64,000 nucleotides of DNA from Microbispora amethystogenes (GCF_016863015.1 NZ_BOOB01000030.1:103524-167523); one strand, 5' to 3'. Counted from the first letter of the stretch, positions 1 through 8,674 are shown. Program-made: numbers and translations. Notes: generated from the sequence alone by a model not told the origin.

Positions 1-31
1 CGCCCGCGATCGCCAGGCTGACCGCCCTCAT
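1..31 (-). CDS. Possible 5' end of a divergent gene, cut by the window edge
   Basis: Reading leftward there is an ATG at position 31 preceded by AGGTGACG, an acceptable ribosome binding site. The first ten codons give MRAVSLAIAG, which could be the start of a signal or membrane segment. Everything else lies outside the window, so no function can be given, and the call could be chance. Confidence 0.25.
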   Translation of the reverse strand, partial: MRAVSLAIAG

Positions 32-116
32 CGTCACCTGCCCATGTAATCACCAATAAAAGGCTTTGATCCTGTCACAACACGGACAGGTCCGCATCCT
101 TGCGTAACCTGGCAGG

Positions 117-1322
117 GTGGATCGGATCTTCGTGGCCCGCCTGGCGGGGGTGGCGGTCTTCGACCCGGCCGGCGACCAGATCGGCCGGATCCGGGACGTC
201 GTCGTCTCGCTGCGGGGGCCGCTGCTCCCCCGGGTCCACGGCTTCGTCGTCGAGGTGCAGCCACGCCGCCGGGTCTTCCTGCCGGTCACCAGGATCACCT
301 CCATCGAGGCCCGCGCCGTCATCTTCACCGGCAAGCTCAACATGCGCAGGTTCGAGTGCCGGGACACCGAGACGCTGGCCATCGGCGAGATGCTCGACCG
401 CACCGTCGAGTACCGCGGCGAGCGGGTCACCGTGCAGGACCTCGCCATGGAGCGGACCCGCCCCTCCGACTGGCTGATCGCGAAGGTCGCCGTACGGCGG
501 GGGTCGCGGCGCCGGGGCGAGACGCTGATCGTCGGCTGGGAGGACGTCTCCGGCTTCACCGGGGTCCAGAAGGACCAGGGCGCGGCCAACCTGCTCGCCG
601 TGTTCGAGGCGCTCCGCCCGGCCGACCTGGCGAACATGCTGCACGAGCTGCCCAGCCAGCGGATGGCCGAGGTGGCCGCCGCGCTGGACGACGACCGCCT
701 CGCCGACGTGTTGGAGGAACTGCCCGAGCGCGACCAGGTGCTCGTGCTGAGCCGGCTGCACCGGGACCGGGCCGCCGACGTGCTGGAGGAGATGGGCCCG
801 GACGACGCGGCCGACCTGCTCCAGGAACTGCCCGCGGAACAGGCCGAGGGCCTGCTGCGCCTCATGGTGCCCGAGGAGGCCGCCCCGGTGCGGCGGCTGC
901 TGAGCTACCGCGAGGACACGGCCGGCGGCATGATGACGACCGAGCCGGTCGTCCTGCCCCCGACCGCGACGGTGGCCGAGGCCCTCGCGCACATCCGGCA
1001 GCAGGAGCAGACGCCGGCCATCGCCGCCCAGGTGTACGTCGCCCGGCCGCCGAGCGAGACGCCCACCGGGCGCTTCCTGGGGGTGGCGCACTTCCAGCGC
1101 CTGCTGCGGGAGCCGCCGTCGACGCTGCTCGGCAGCGTGATAGACATCACCGTGGACCCGATCAGGCCGGAGTTCACGGTGGCCGAGGTGGCGGCCTACC
1201 TCGCGACGTACAACCTGGTCGCGGTCCCCGTCGTGGACGAGCTGGGGCGCCTGCTCGGCGCCGTGACCGTCGACGACGTGCTCGACCACATGCTGCCGGA
1301 CGACTGGCGGGAACGACCATGA
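117..1322 (+). CDS. PRC-barrel-like / MgtE N-terminal / CBS-domain protein
   Basis: A soluble protein of 401 residues. Residues 1-75 resemble a PRC barrel (DPAGDQIGRIRDVV). Residues about 170-280 form the helical MgtE intracellular N-domain, with repeats such as ADVLEELPERD and ADLLQELPAEQ. Residues about 285-395 form a CBS pair ending VDDVLDHMLPDDW. The membrane half of an MgtE magnesium channel is absent, so this is a stand-alone regulatory portion and probably not a transporter. The GTG start at 117 is the first in frame and has a weak upstream GGCAGG. A DUF1003 protein follows after 24 bases; mycobacteria have the same pairing near sigE and mrp. The domains are clear but the role is not. 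Confidence 0.85.
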   Translation: MDRIFVARLAGVAVFDPAGDQIGRIRDVVVSLRGPLLPRVHGFVVEVQPRRRVFLPVTRITSIEARAVIFTGKLNMRRFECRDTETLAIGEMLDRTVEYRGERVTVQDLAMERTRPSDWLIAKVAVRRGSRRRGETLIVGWEDVSGFTGVQKDQGAANLLAVFEALRPADLANMLHELPSQRMAEVAAALDDDRLADVLEELPERDQVLVLSRLHRDRAADVLEEMGPDDAADLLQELPAEQAEGLLRLMVPEEAAPVRRLLSYREDTAGGMMTTEPVVLPPTATVAEALAHIRQQEQTPAIAAQVYVARPPSETPTGRFLGVAHFQRLLREPPSTLLGSVIDITVDPIRPEFTVAEVAAYLATYNLVAVPVVDELGRLLGAVTVDDVLDHMLPDDWRERP

Positions 1323-1346
1323 CGGACCGAACATGACGGAACGACC

Positions 1347-1841
1347 ATGACAGAACGTCTCGACCAGCCGCGCGAGATCGGCTACCGCGTGCGGCTCTAC
1401 TACGACCCCGAGGCGTTCGGCAGGTTCTCCGAACGGTTCGCGCGGTTCCTCGGCACCGCCCGCTTCATCGTCTACATGACCGTGTTCGTCGCGGTGTGGC
1501 TGCTGTGGAACCTGTTCGCGCCGGTCACGTTCGACCCGTACCCGTTCATCTTCCTCACGCTCATGCTCTCCCTCCAGGCGTCGTACGCCGCGCCGCTGAT
1601 CCTGCTGGCGCAGAACCGGCAGGCCGACCGCGACCGCGTCCAGTACGAGCAGGACAAGACGACGGCCGAGCGGAACCAGGCCGAGATCGAGTACCTCACC
1701 CGGGAGATCGCCGCCCTGCGCATGGCGATCGGCGAGGTGGCCACACGCGACTACATCCGGTCGGAGCTCCAGCGCCTCCAGGAGGAGCTGGGCGGCGAAC
1801 CGGCGAGATCGTGCGGGGCGGGTTCTGAGGATTCCCGCTGA
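1347..1841 (+). CDS. DUF1003 family membrane protein
   Basis: A 164-residue protein with a soluble N-terminus ending FSERFARFLGTARFIVY, two closely spaced hydrophobic helices (about residues 35-55 and 65-85, with the typical WNLFAP and SLQASYAAPLILLAQNR), and a charged coiled-coil C-terminus (ADRDRVQYEQDKTTAERNQAEIEYLTREI). This is the standard DUF1003 layout and length. The family has no firm function. It probably shares a transcript with the MgtE-N/CBS gene upstream and with mrp, which starts 17 bases downstream. Confidence 0.87.
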   Translation: MTERLDQPREIGYRVRLYYDPEAFGRFSERFARFLGTARFIVYMTVFVAVWLLWNLFAPVTFDPYPFIFLTLMLSLQASYAAPLILLAQNRQADRDRVQYEQDKTTAERNQAEIEYLTREIAALRMAIGEVATRDYIRSELQRLQEELGGEPARSCGAGSEDSR

Positions 1842-1858
1842 GTCCATAGCATGGATTC

Positions 1859-2998
1859 ATGGCACCATCCCCTGAACAGGTCACGGCCGCCCTCGCCACG
1901 GTGAACGACCCGGAGATCCGCCGGCCGATCACCGAGCTCGGCATGGTCAAGAGCGTGGACATCTCCCTCGACGGGGTGGTGCGCGTCGGCGTGTACCTGA
2001 CCGTCGCCGGCTGTCCGCTGAAGGACACCATCACCCGCGACATCACCGGCGCCGTGTCCCGGCTCGACGGCGTGTCGCGCGTCCACGTCGACATGGACGT
2101 GATGAGCGCCGAGCAGCGCAAGGAGCTGCAGACGAAGCTGCGCGGCGACCGCGGGCCGGAGAAGGAGATCCCCTTCTCCAAGCCCGGCTCGCTGACCCGC
2201 GTCTTCGCCGTCGCCAGCGGCAAGGGCGGCGTCGGCAAGTCGTCGGTCACGGTGAACCTCGCCGCCGCCATGGCCTCCCAGGGCCTGAAGGTCGGCGTCG
2301 TCGACGCCGACATCTACGGCCACTCGGTGCCGCGCATGCTCGGGGTGAGCGAGCGGCCCACCAAGGTCGAAGACATGATCATGCCGCCGGTGGCGCACGA
2401 CATCAAGGTCATCTCGGTCGGCATGTTCAAGCCCGAGGGAAACACCCCGGTGGTCTGGCGCGGGCCGATGCTCGACCGCGCGCTGTACCAGTTCCTGACC
2501 GACGTCTTCTGGGGCGACCTCGACGTCCTGCTACTGGACCTGCCGCCGGGCACCGGCGACATCGCGATCTCGGTCGCCCAGCGCCTGCCCACGGCGGAGA
2601 TCCTGGTCGTGACGACCCCCCAGCAGGCCGCCGCCGAGGTGGCCGAGCGCGCCGGGTCCATCGCCGCCCAGACCCACCAGCAGATCGCGGGGGTCATCGA
2701 GAACATGGCGTGGCTGCCCTGCCCGCACTGCGACGAGCGCATCTCCGTGTTCGGCGAGGGCGGCGGCCAGTCCGTGGCCGACGCGCTGACCCGCACGCTG
2801 GGCTCGCGGGTGCCGCTGCTCGGTCAGGTGCCGATCGACATGCGGCTGCGGGAGGGCGGCGACGAGGGCAAGCCGCTCGTGCTGACCGACCCGGAGGCCC
2901 CCGCGGCGGCCGAGCTGCGCAGGATCGCGGCCGGGCTCGGCCGCAAGCCGACCGGGCTCAAGGGGCTGAAGCTCGACATCTCCCCGGTCAAGCACTGA
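1859..2998 (+). CDS. mrp: Mrp/NBP35-family iron-sulfur carrier ATPase
   Basis: A 379-residue P-loop protein. Residues 1-95 form the MIP18-like (DUF59) domain (VNDPEIRRPITELGMVKSVDI). The ATPase domain has the deviant Walker A GKGGVGKSSVTVNLA at about residue 120, followed by VGVVDADIYGHSVPRML and LLLDLPPGTGDIAI. The CPHC motif near residue 286 is the cluster-binding CxxC of the family. Mrp proteins bind and transfer Fe-S clusters to apo-proteins in the cytosol. ATG at 1859 is the only sensible start. Its place beside tatB, htrA and sigE matches the mycobacterial order. Confidence 0.93.
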   Translation: MAPSPEQVTAALATVNDPEIRRPITELGMVKSVDISLDGVVRVGVYLTVAGCPLKDTITRDITGAVSRLDGVSRVHVDMDVMSAEQRKELQTKLRGDRGPEKEIPFSKPGSLTRVFAVASGKGGVGKSSVTVNLAAAMASQGLKVGVVDADIYGHSVPRMLGVSERPTKVEDMIMPPVAHDIKVISVGMFKPEGNTPVVWRGPMLDRALYQFLTDVFWGDLDVLLLDLPPGTGDIAISVAQRLPTAEILVVTTPQQAAAEVAERAGSIAAQTHQQIAGVIENMAWLPCPHCDERISVFGEGGGQSVADALTRTLGSRVPLLGQVPIDMRLREGGDEGKPLVLTDPEAPAAAELRRIAAGLGRKPTGLKGLKLDISPVKH

Positions 2999-3030
2999 CC
3001 GGGGGCTTCTCGTAAGCGCTCAGCAGGCGC

Positions 3031-3387
3031 TCAGGTCGCCTCGTTGTCGTACGGCGGAATCTCCCCCACGCCCAGCTCGGGCACCTCGGGCGTCGGGGAG
3101 TCCGACGGCCCGTGGTCCGTGTGCCCCGGGTCGTTCCAGTCCTTCTCGAGGTCGTCGAGCAGGTGCTTGCGCACGAAGTTCTTGGGGTTGAGGTCGGCCG
3201 GGTCGAAGTTGGCGAACTCCGGCCCCATGTTGGCCTGCAGGTCCGACTTGGCGTTGTTGGCCATCTGACGGAGCTGCCGCAGCGTGCGGCCCGCCTGCTG
3301 GGCGGCCTGGGGCAGCTTGTCGGGACCGAAGACGAGCAAGGCGATCACCACGAGCGCCAGGGCCTCCGCCCAGCCGAGTCCGAACAT
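3031..3387 (-). CDS. tatB: Sec-independent protein translocase subunit TatB
   Basis: A 118-residue protein with one N-terminal membrane helix (MFGLGWAEALALVVIALLVF), the G-P hinge (FGPDKLP) and an amphipathic helix (QAAQQAGRTLRQLRQMANNAK), followed by an acidic tail. This is TatB-like rather than TatA-like because of the E in the membrane helix and the long tail. With TatC it forms the receptor for twin-arginine precursors. I chose ATG at 3387, not the start 18 bases upstream, because GGAGGAGATCGCC precedes it and MFGL is the conserved beginning. It lies downstream of htrA on the same strand, so it probably belongs to the envelope-stress group. Confidence 0.9.
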   Translation of the reverse strand: MFGLGWAEALALVVIALLVFGPDKLPQAAQQAGRTLRQLRQMANNAKSDLQANMGPEFANFDPADLNPKNFVRKHLLDDLEKDWNDPGHTDHGPSDSPTPEVPELGVGEIPPYDNEAT

Positions 3388-3485
3388 GGCGATCTCCTCC
3401 AGCAAGTACGACTGGATTCAGACTAATGCCCACGCCCGCGCGCTGGGGACGGGGGCTCGATGGGATCAGGACGGGCCGGTGGGGA

Positions 3486-4799
3486 TCAGGACGGGGCGGC
3501 GCTGGGGGCGGGGGCCGCGCCCACGGTGACCGTGGCGGTCCGCACCTCGCCGTCGTGCCGGAACCGCAGGCGCACCTGGTCGCCGGGCGCCTTGCTGCGG
3601 ATGGTGACGACCAGCTCGCGGCTGTCGCCCACGGGGCGGCCGTCGACCTCCAGGATGACGTCACCGGCCCGCAGGCCCGCCTTCGCGGCCGGGCCGCCCG
3701 GGGTGACCGGCACGGCTCCGCCCTCGGTCTCCGTGGCGATCCGCACCCCCTCGCCCTGATAGTTCTGGTCGATGGTGATGCCGATCCGGGAGGTGCGGGC
3801 GGCCCCGGTGGTGATCAGTTCCTGGGCGATCCGGCGCACCTGGTTGACCGGGATCGCGAAGCCGAGGCCGATGCTGCCGGACTGCTGGCCGAGCAGCGAG
3901 CCGCCGCCGACCGTGGCGATCGCAGAGTTCACGCCGATCACCTCTCCCGCCGTGTTCACCAGCGGGCCGCCGGAGTTGCCCGGGTTGATCGCGGCGTCGG
4001 TCTGGATCGCGTTGATGAGCGCGTAGTCGGACCCGGTGCTGCCGCCGGCCTCGACGGGACGGTTGAGCGAGCTGATGATCCCGGTGGTGACGGTGCCGGT
4101 CAGGCCGAGGGGTGAGCCGACGGCGATGACCGGGTCGCCGACGACCGCCCCGTCGGAGTTCCCGAGAGGAAGCTCCGGCGCCCTGACGGCCCCCTCGGGC
4201 TTGACCACCGCGATGTCGGAGTTCGGGTCGCGGCCCACGACCCGCGCCGCGGCGGAGGTGCCGTCGTTGTAACGCACACGGATGTTCCCCACCTGGCCCG
4301 AGACGGCCACGACGTGGTTGTTGGTGACGACGTAGCCGCCCTTGATGACGAAGCCCGACCCGGTGCCGGCCTCGCTGTTGCCCTTCACCTCCAGCGAGAC
4401 CACGCTGGGCAGGACCTTGGCGGCCACTCCCGCGACCGACCCGGGCGGCCGTGCCGTGGGGAGGGACGACGGCGCGGTCAGCGTGTAGCCGGGGTCGACG
4501 CCGGAGGCGGGGCGGGTCAGCAGGAACGTCCCCCAGCTCGCCACCCCGCCCGCCACGAGCGCGATCACCACGGCCAGGGCCGTGAACAGCGCGATGTTGG
4601 GCCCGCGGGGCTCCGGCGCCTCCTCCGTGAAGGCCGCCTCCGGGAAGGCCGTCTCCGAGAAGTACGACTGCGGGAACCCCGGCTGGGGCGCCCACCGGGT
4701 GCCCCAGGAGTCGTGGGAGGGCTCCTGCGGCGCCTCATGACCGGCGGGCAGGAACTCCGGCCGGTCCGACGCGCCGTGGGAACGCGTGTTGTCGGTCAT
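3486..4799 (-). CDS. htrA: HtrA/DegP-type serine protease with PDZ domain
   Basis: A 437-residue membrane-anchored protease. A cytosolic N-terminus of about 85 residues is followed by one membrane helix (ALFTALAVVIALVAGGVASW), then the trypsin-like domain with the catalytic triad seen as NNHVV (His), NSDIAVVK (Asp) and NPGNSGGPL (Ser). A single PDZ domain lies at the C-terminus (AKAGLRAGDVILEVDGRPV). It should degrade or refold misfolded proteins outside the membrane. ATG at 4799 is preceded by GAGGAG at slightly long spacing; a GTG 12 bases upstream is possible. It sits just downstream of the anti-sigma gene, as in mycobacteria where the SigE regulon includes HtrA. The 80-base gap upstream holds a small dyad, CACCCG-AA-CGGGTG (4836-4849), of unknown role. 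Confidence 0.93.
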   Translation of the reverse strand: MTDNTRSHGASDRPEFLPAGHEAPQEPSHDSWGTRWAPQPGFPQSYFSETAFPEAAFTEEAPEPRGPNIALFTALAVVIALVAGGVASWGTFLLTRPASGVDPGYTLTAPSSLPTARPPGSVAGVAAKVLPSVVSLEVKGNSEAGTGSGFVIKGGYVVTNNHVVAVSGQVGNIRVRYNDGTSAAARVVGRDPNSDIAVVKPEGAVRAPELPLGNSDGAVVGDPVIAVGSPLGLTGTVTTGIISSLNRPVEAGGSTGSDYALINAIQTDAAINPGNSGGPLVNTAGEVIGVNSAIATVGGGSLLGQQSGSIGLGFAIPVNQVRRIAQELITTGAARTSRIGITIDQNYQGEGVRIATETEGGAVPVTPGGPAAKAGLRAGDVILEVDGRPVGDSRELVVTIRSKAPGDQVRLRFRHDGEVRTATVTVGAAPAPSAAPS

Positions 4800-4879
4800 C
4801 GCGACAGTCACTCCTCGCACACGACGCGCCAGTCACACCCGAACGGGTGCGGTGTCCGATCGTATGCCGTCTTCCCCGA

Positions 4880-5437
4880 TCAGCGCGAAAGACCCCTGGT
4901 AACGCTCTGTGACGGAGTGGGCGAGACGCTCACCACCGGCGCCTTGTTCGGGGCGGGATGAACGAACATCTGCCCGGGGGTCTGGCTGCTGGGAGTGGCG
5001 CTCGATCCTCCGGCCATGAGCATGGTGCCGAGGGCGACGGCGGCGGAGGCCATTCCCACGGCCACGTATCCCGCGCGTCTGGCCCTGCCGGGCCGTCCTG
5101 GCCCCGACCGTCCGTCGTCCCGGCGCCGGGGCCGGTTGTCCATCGGCCCGGCCGCGTGCATGGCGGGAAGCCGGCCGAAGGCCGGGTGGTCGGGAAAGGG
5201 CCGCATCCGCGGCGGCAACGGCCCTCCCGGCTCCGCCATCCGCAGGAGCGACATCGTGAGGTCCGCCGGCATGGCGGGCGGATCCATGGACCGCAGGCGG
5301 GTCTTCAGCGCCCGCAGCGCGTCGACCTCAGCGCGGCAGTCCGCGCAGAAGGTCAGGTGCGCCAGCGCGCGTTCCCGCTCGTTATGACTGAGTTCGCCGT
5401 CGATGAGCGCGGAGACGCGCTCGCCAAGATGACTCAC
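4880..5437 (-). CDS. rseA: Zinc-binding anti-sigma factor (RseA-like), from its own GTG start
   Basis: A 185-residue product if translation starts at GTG 5437, which has an ideal ribosome binding site (AGGGAGGGACT). The N-terminus ([16 protein letters not shown]) is the usual beginning of actinobacterial anti-SigE proteins. HLTFCADC gives the HX3CX2C zinc motif of the ZAS family, which binds the sigma factor and can sense redox state. A hydrophobic segment ([20 protein letters not shown]) near residue 140 could anchor it in the membrane. It is in the same frame as the upstream sigma factor, so it is also the C-terminal half of the fused product. Independent initiation at 5437 would yield free anti-sigma even if the fusion is real. 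Confidence 0.75.
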   Translation of the reverse strand: MSHLGERVSALIDGELSHNERERALAHLTFCADCRAEVDALRALKTRLRSMDPPAMPADLTMSLLRMAEPGGPLPPRMRPFPDHPAFGRLPAMHAAGPMDNRPRRRDDGRSGPGRPGRARRAGYVAVGMASAAVALGTMLMAGGSSATPSSQTPGQMFVHPAPNKAPVVSVSPTPSQSVTRGLSR

Positions 5438-6037
5438 AGTCCCTCCCTGCTGAATGAAGGGGGGGGTTTGGTCGCCGTTCCGGTTCGCCGAGGGCGCCCG
5501 GTGGTCGAGCGCCTCCCGCAGTTGCGCGCGGCCGCGGTGGATGCGGCTGCGCACGGTGCCGAGTTTCACGTCGAGCGTCCTCGCGATCTCCTCGTAGGAC
5601 AGGCCCTCGATGTCGCACAGCACCACGGCCGCCCGGAACTCCGGTGCCAGGGCGTCGAGCGCGGCCTGGATGTCGGGCTCCATGTGCGCGTCGTCGTACG
5701 CCTGCGCGGGGGACGGCTCACGGCCGTGCAACCGCTCGGCGGCGTCGTCCGCCAGCCCTTCGAAACGGATGCGCTGCCTGCGCCGCGCCATGTCGAGGAA
5801 GAGGTTCGTGGTGATCCGGTGGAGCCACCCCTCGAACGTGCCGGGGGTGTAGCTCGACAGCGACCGGAACACCCGGACGAAGACCTCCTGCGTGAGGTCC
5901 TCGGCGTCGTGGACGTTGCCCGTCAGCCGATAGGCCAGCCGGTAGACGCGTGCGGAATGCGTTCTGACGACCTCCTCCCATGTGGGAGGCGTCCAGTCGG
6001 ACACCGAAGTCTCCGCCTGGTGGTCGTGCTCGTCCAC
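4880..6037 (-). CDS. sigE: SigE-type ECF sigma factor read through into its zinc anti-sigma factor (single fused ORF)
   Basis: As written, this is one 385-residue frame holding two proteins. Residues about 15-185 are an ECF sigma factor: region 2 ([19 protein letters not shown]) and region 4 ([19 protein letters not shown]). The rest is the anti-sigma factor listed separately. The two halves join at a run of eight C (5459-5466). With seven C the sigma frame would stop at TGA 5434-5436, overlapping the anti-sigma GTG start (GTGA). Two separate, coupled genes are the rule in this family, so the fusion is either a real C-tract variant or a one-base sequencing error. GTG 6037 is preferred because AGAGGA lies six bases ahead; ATG 6043 and ATG 6073 are alternatives. 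HtrA and TatB follow. Confidence 0.85.
   Translation of the reverse strand: MDEHDHQAETSVSDWTPPTWEEVVRTHSARVYRLAYRLTGNVHDAEDLTQEVFVRVFRSLSSYTPGTFEGWLHRITTNLFLDMARRRQRIRFEGLADDAAERLHGREPSPAQAYDDAHMEPDIQAALDALAPEFRAAVVLCDIEGLSYEEIARTLDVKLGTVRSRIHRGRAQLREALDHRAPSANRNGDQTPPFIQQGGTVSHLGERVSALIDGELSHNERERALAHLTFCADCRAEVDALRALKTRLRSMDPPAMPADLTMSLLRMAEPGGPLPPRMRPFPDHPAFGRLPAMHAAGPMDNRPRRRDDGRSGPGRPGRARRAGYVAVGMASAAVALGTMLMAGGSSATPSSQTPGQMFVHPAPNKAPVVSVSPTPSQSVTRGLSR
5459..5466 (-). other. Eight-C homopolymer at the sigma/anti-sigma junction
   Basis: The coding strand reads CAAA, then eight C, then TTCATT. Eight C keep sigma and anti-sigma in one frame. Seven C would end the sigma factor at TGA 5434-5436, in a GTGA overlap with the anti-sigma start. 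Nine C would shift to a third frame that ends at 5382. Such tracts are prone to slippage and to sequencing error. Confidence 0.85.
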
Positions 6038-6113
6038 CGGCATTCCTCTCTGCAGGATCGTCGCTACAGCCATAGTGCCTGGTTTCGCCCCTTCCTGCGC
6101 ACCGTGGGCCGAG

Positions 6114-6137
6114 CGGTCTTGAACAAAGACCGTTCAA
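6114..6137. promoter_or_regulatory. Two interleaved dyads upstream of the sigma gene
   Basis: CGGTCTT-GAACA-AAGACCG (6114-6132) and TTGAAC-N7-GTTCAA (6119-6137) overlap in the region between the divergent sigma and methyltransferase genes. Either could be an operator or an mRNA hairpin. No matching regulator is recognised. Confidence 0.4.
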
Positions 6138-6143
6138 AGCGTG

Positions 6144-6170
6144 CAACGTCCCCGTTGTGGCGTGAGTTCC
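6144..6170 (-). promoter_or_regulatory. Candidate ECF-sigma promoter of the sigma gene
   Basis: Reading leftward, GGAACT (6165-6170) is followed by 17 bases and then GTTG (6144-6147). This resembles the GGAAC/GTT element pair used by stress ECF sigma factors, so the gene may autoregulate. The predicted start of transcription would lie about 100 bases upstream of GTG 6037. It is a pattern match only. Confidence 0.4.
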
Positions 6171-6228
6171 CGTTCCGGGCCGACTCCCCTAGGCTGCGTG
6201 CAAGATGAAGCAGGGGAGGGAGAGGCCG

Positions 6229-6858
6229 ATGGCGACACCGGCCAGCCTGGAGTACGCGGAGGAGTTCGTCCCGGAGGACGACATCCTGCGGACCGCGCGC
6301 CGGCGTGGCATCGAGGTCGGAGCGCACCCGATCCTGCCCGGGTGCGGAGCGGCGCTCTGCTTCCTCGCCACGGTGGTGAACGCCCGCTCGGTGGTGGAGG
6401 TCGGCACCGGCTGCGGGGTCTCCGGCCTGTGGCTGCTGCGCGGGATGCGCCCGGACGGCACGCTCACGAGCGTCGACGTGGAGCCGGAGCACCAGCGCAT
6501 GGCCCGCCAGACGTTCGCCGAGGCGGGCTTCTCCGGCAGCCGGATCCGGCTGATCGGCGGCCGCGCGCTCGACGTGCTCCCCCGCCTCGCCGACGGCGGC
6601 TACGACATGGTCTTCTGCGACGCGTCCAAGCAGGAGTACATCGACTACCTCACCGAGTCGGTACGGCTGCTGCGCCGGGGCGGCGTCGTGGTGTTCGGCG
6701 ACGCCTTCTGCGGCGACCAGGTGGCCGACCCCACCCAGCGGGACCCCGACACGGTCGCGATCCGCGAGCTGGGCAAGCTCGTACGGAACGACGAGCGGCT
6801 GCGCCCGCTGATGCTGCCGCTCGGCTCCGGCCTGCTGGCCGCCGTCAAGCTCGCCTGA
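6229..6858 (+). CDS. O-methyltransferase (class I, SAM-dependent)
   Basis: A 209-residue methyltransferase of the catechol-O-methyltransferase-like family. The SAM-binding glycine motif is VVEVGTGCGVSGLWLL, motif II is LTSVDVEPEH, and YDMVFCDASKQEY carries the acidic residue that usually holds the metal. The substrate cannot be told from sequence. ATG at 6229 is preceded by GGGAGGGAGAGG; an ATG 24 bases upstream (6205) is less likely. It is divergent from sigE, the same arrangement as the methyltransferase next to sigE in mycobacteria. Confidence 0.88.
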   Translation: MATPASLEYAEEFVPEDDILRTARRRGIEVGAHPILPGCGAALCFLATVVNARSVVEVGTGCGVSGLWLLRGMRPDGTLTSVDVEPEHQRMARQTFAEAGFSGSRIRLIGGRALDVLPRLADGGYDMVFCDASKQEYIDYLTESVRLLRRGGVVVFGDAFCGDQVADPTQRDPDTVAIRELGKLVRNDERLRPLMLPLGSGLLAAVKLA

Positions 6859-6865
6859 GCGGGCG

Positions 6866-8359
6866 TCAGGCGGCCAGGTAACGCAGGAGCAGGCGGACGC
6901 CGAATCCGGTGCCGCCCCTGGTGATCTCGCCCTCGTCGGAGCCCGCCCGCGCGGGACCCGCGATGTCCAGATGCGCCCAGGGCCGCCCACCCGCGAACTC
7001 GCGCAGGAACAGCGCCGCCAGGATCGACCCCGCCGACCCCGACATCGCCCGGTCGACGTTCGCCAGGTCGGCCACCTCGGAGTCGAGCATCGCGCGGTAG
7101 TCGTCGACCAGCGGCATCCGCCACAGGCGCTCCCCGCTGGCCTCCCCCGCACCGGCCAGGCCCGCGGCCAGCGCCTCGTCGGTCGAGTAGAGGGCCGCGA
7201 TCGTCGGGCCGAGGGCGATCTTGGCCGCGCCGGTCAGGGTGGCGACGTCGATCACGACGTCGGGGTCGAGCACGGCGTCCGCGTACGCCAGCGCGTCGGC
7301 CAGCACCAGGCGGCCCTCCGCGTCGGTGTTCAGCACCTCGACCGTCCGCCCGCCGTACTGCCTGATGACGTCGCCGGGGCGCTGCGCGGAGCCGGAGATG
7401 GAGTTCTCCGCGCAGGCCACGAGCCCGGTCACCCGCACCGGCACCTCGAAGTCCGCCAGCGCGCTCATCGCGGCGATGACGGCGGCGCCGCCCGCCATAT
7501 CGGTCTTCATCGTCTTCATGCCCTCGGTGGGCTTCAGGGACAGGCCCCCCGAGTCGAACGTGATGCCCTTCCCGGCGAGCACCACGTGGGCGCGCGGGTT
7601 CTCCGGCGTGTAGGAGAGCTGGACGAGGCGCGGCGGGTTCACCGACCCCTGGCCGACGGCCCGGATGCCGCCGAACTCGCCGAGCTCGGGCTCCGCCCAC
7701 ACGCGCACGTCCAGCCCGGCGCCGGCCGCCACCTCCTTCGCCTGGTCGGCGAGCCAGGCGGGGGTCTTCACGCTGGCGGGGGTGTTGACGAGGTCGCGGG
7801 CGAGCGCGGTGGCCCGCGCGACCGCCTCGCCCCGCCGCAGCTCCCGCTCGTCCCCGCCGAGGAAGACGATCTCCCGCACCGGTTTGCCCGGGCGGCCGTC
7901 GCCGATGGAGAACGAGTACGACGCCAGCAGCGCCCCCTCCACCAGGGACGCCGTGGCCCCCTCGGCGTCTCCCTCGAAGCTTCCGCCGAAGCCTTCGCCG
8001 AAGTCCTCCCCGAAGTCCTCCTTGGTGGGGACCACGACCGACAGCGACTCCCGGCGCCTCGCCCGCCTCGCGACCGCCGCCCCGGCCCTGCGCAGCGCGC
8101 CGGGCGAACCGTCGCCGACGCCGTACAGCAGGACGCGCCGCAGCCCGCCCTCGCGCAGGGCGGTCGCCTCGACGACCTCTCCGGGCTCGCCCTTGGCCTC
8201 GTACTGCGCGAGCAGCGCGTCCACCGGCACCGGCAGCTCCGTCCCGGGCACGGCGGGCGGGGTCCGGCCGGGGCCGAAGGGCACGGCCACGATGTCCGCC
8301 TCCGGCGCGGGCCCGGCGGTGCGGGGGCCGGAGAGGACCGGCGTGGTCTCGATGGGCAC
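6866..8359 (-). CDS. pepA: Leucyl aminopeptidase (M17 family)
   Basis: About 497 residues. The C-terminal catalytic domain carries the M17 signature NTDAEGRLVLADAL, the lysine/aspartate metal ligands in GKGITFDSGGLSLKP, and DMAGGAAV. The less conserved N-terminal domain begins near VPIETTPVLSG. The family removes N-terminal residues, preferring leucine, as a hexamer with two metal ions. The frame is open back to a TTG at 8422, but GTG at 8359 has GGAGG five bases ahead and fits better. The N-terminal domain holds a short acidic/aromatic repeat (KEDFGEDFGEGFGGSFEGD). The O-methyltransferase converges on it from the left. Confidence 0.93.
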   Translation of the reverse strand: MPIETTPVLSGPRTAGPAPEADIVAVPFGPGRTPPAVPGTELPVPVDALLAQYEAKGEPGEVVEATALREGGLRRVLLYGVGDGSPGALRRAGAAVARRARRRESLSVVVPTKEDFGEDFGEGFGGSFEGDAEGATASLVEGALLASYSFSIGDGRPGKPVREIVFLGGDERELRRGEAVARATALARDLVNTPASVKTPAWLADQAKEVAAGAGLDVRVWAEPELGEFGGIRAVGQGSVNPPRLVQLSYTPENPRAHVVLAGKGITFDSGGLSLKPTEGMKTMKTDMAGGAAVIAAMSALADFEVPVRVTGLVACAENSISGSAQRPGDVIRQYGGRTVEVLNTDAEGRLVLADALAYADAVLDPDVVIDVATLTGAAKIALGPTIAALYSTDEALAAGLAGAGEASGERLWRMPLVDDYRAMLDSEVADLANVDRAMSGSAGSILAALFLREFAGGRPWAHLDIAGPARAGSDEGEITRGGTGFGVRLLLRYLAA

Positions 8360-8435
8360 GTCCACCTCCAACAGAGCGGCCCCGGCGCGGAGAGACCCGC
8401 CGCCAGGGCCGTAGATCAGCAAATCGGCCGGTAGA

Positions 8436-8603
8436 TCAGCCGACGACCTTCTTCAGCGCGTCGCCGAGGGCGCTGGCCTCGTCCGCCGAGAGCTCCACGA
8501 CGAGTCGGCCGCCACCCTCCAGAGGGACCCGCATGACGATGCCCCGTCCTTCCTTGGTGACCTCCAGCGGACCGTCACCGGTCCGCGGCTTCATCGCCGC
8601 CAT
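8436..8603 (-). CDS. DUF3117 small protein
   Basis: A 55-residue protein recognisable from its beginning (MAAMKPRTGDGPLEVTKEGR) and its end (DEASALGDALKKVVG). Length and sequence match the DUF3117 family found across actinobacteria; the function is unknown. It lies just upstream of pepA on the same strand and could share its transcript. A plausible vegetative promoter lies 70-100 bases upstream. Confidence 0.88.
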   Translation of the reverse strand: MAAMKPRTGDGPLEVTKEGRGIVMRVPLEGGGRLVVELSADEASALGDALKKVVG

Positions 8604-8674
8604 GCGTGTATCCCTTCCCGCCTTGTCGGCCGCCCCTGGGGGTAACCGGCGTATTCACGTTTCTGTGATGTTCT

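Noticed and set aside
75..1847. Long open frame of 590 codons on the minus strand across the MgtE-N/CBS and DUF1003 genes
   Set aside because: It is a mirror frame of two well-supported plus-strand genes. Its product is low-complexity Arg/His/Leu sequence with no family match.
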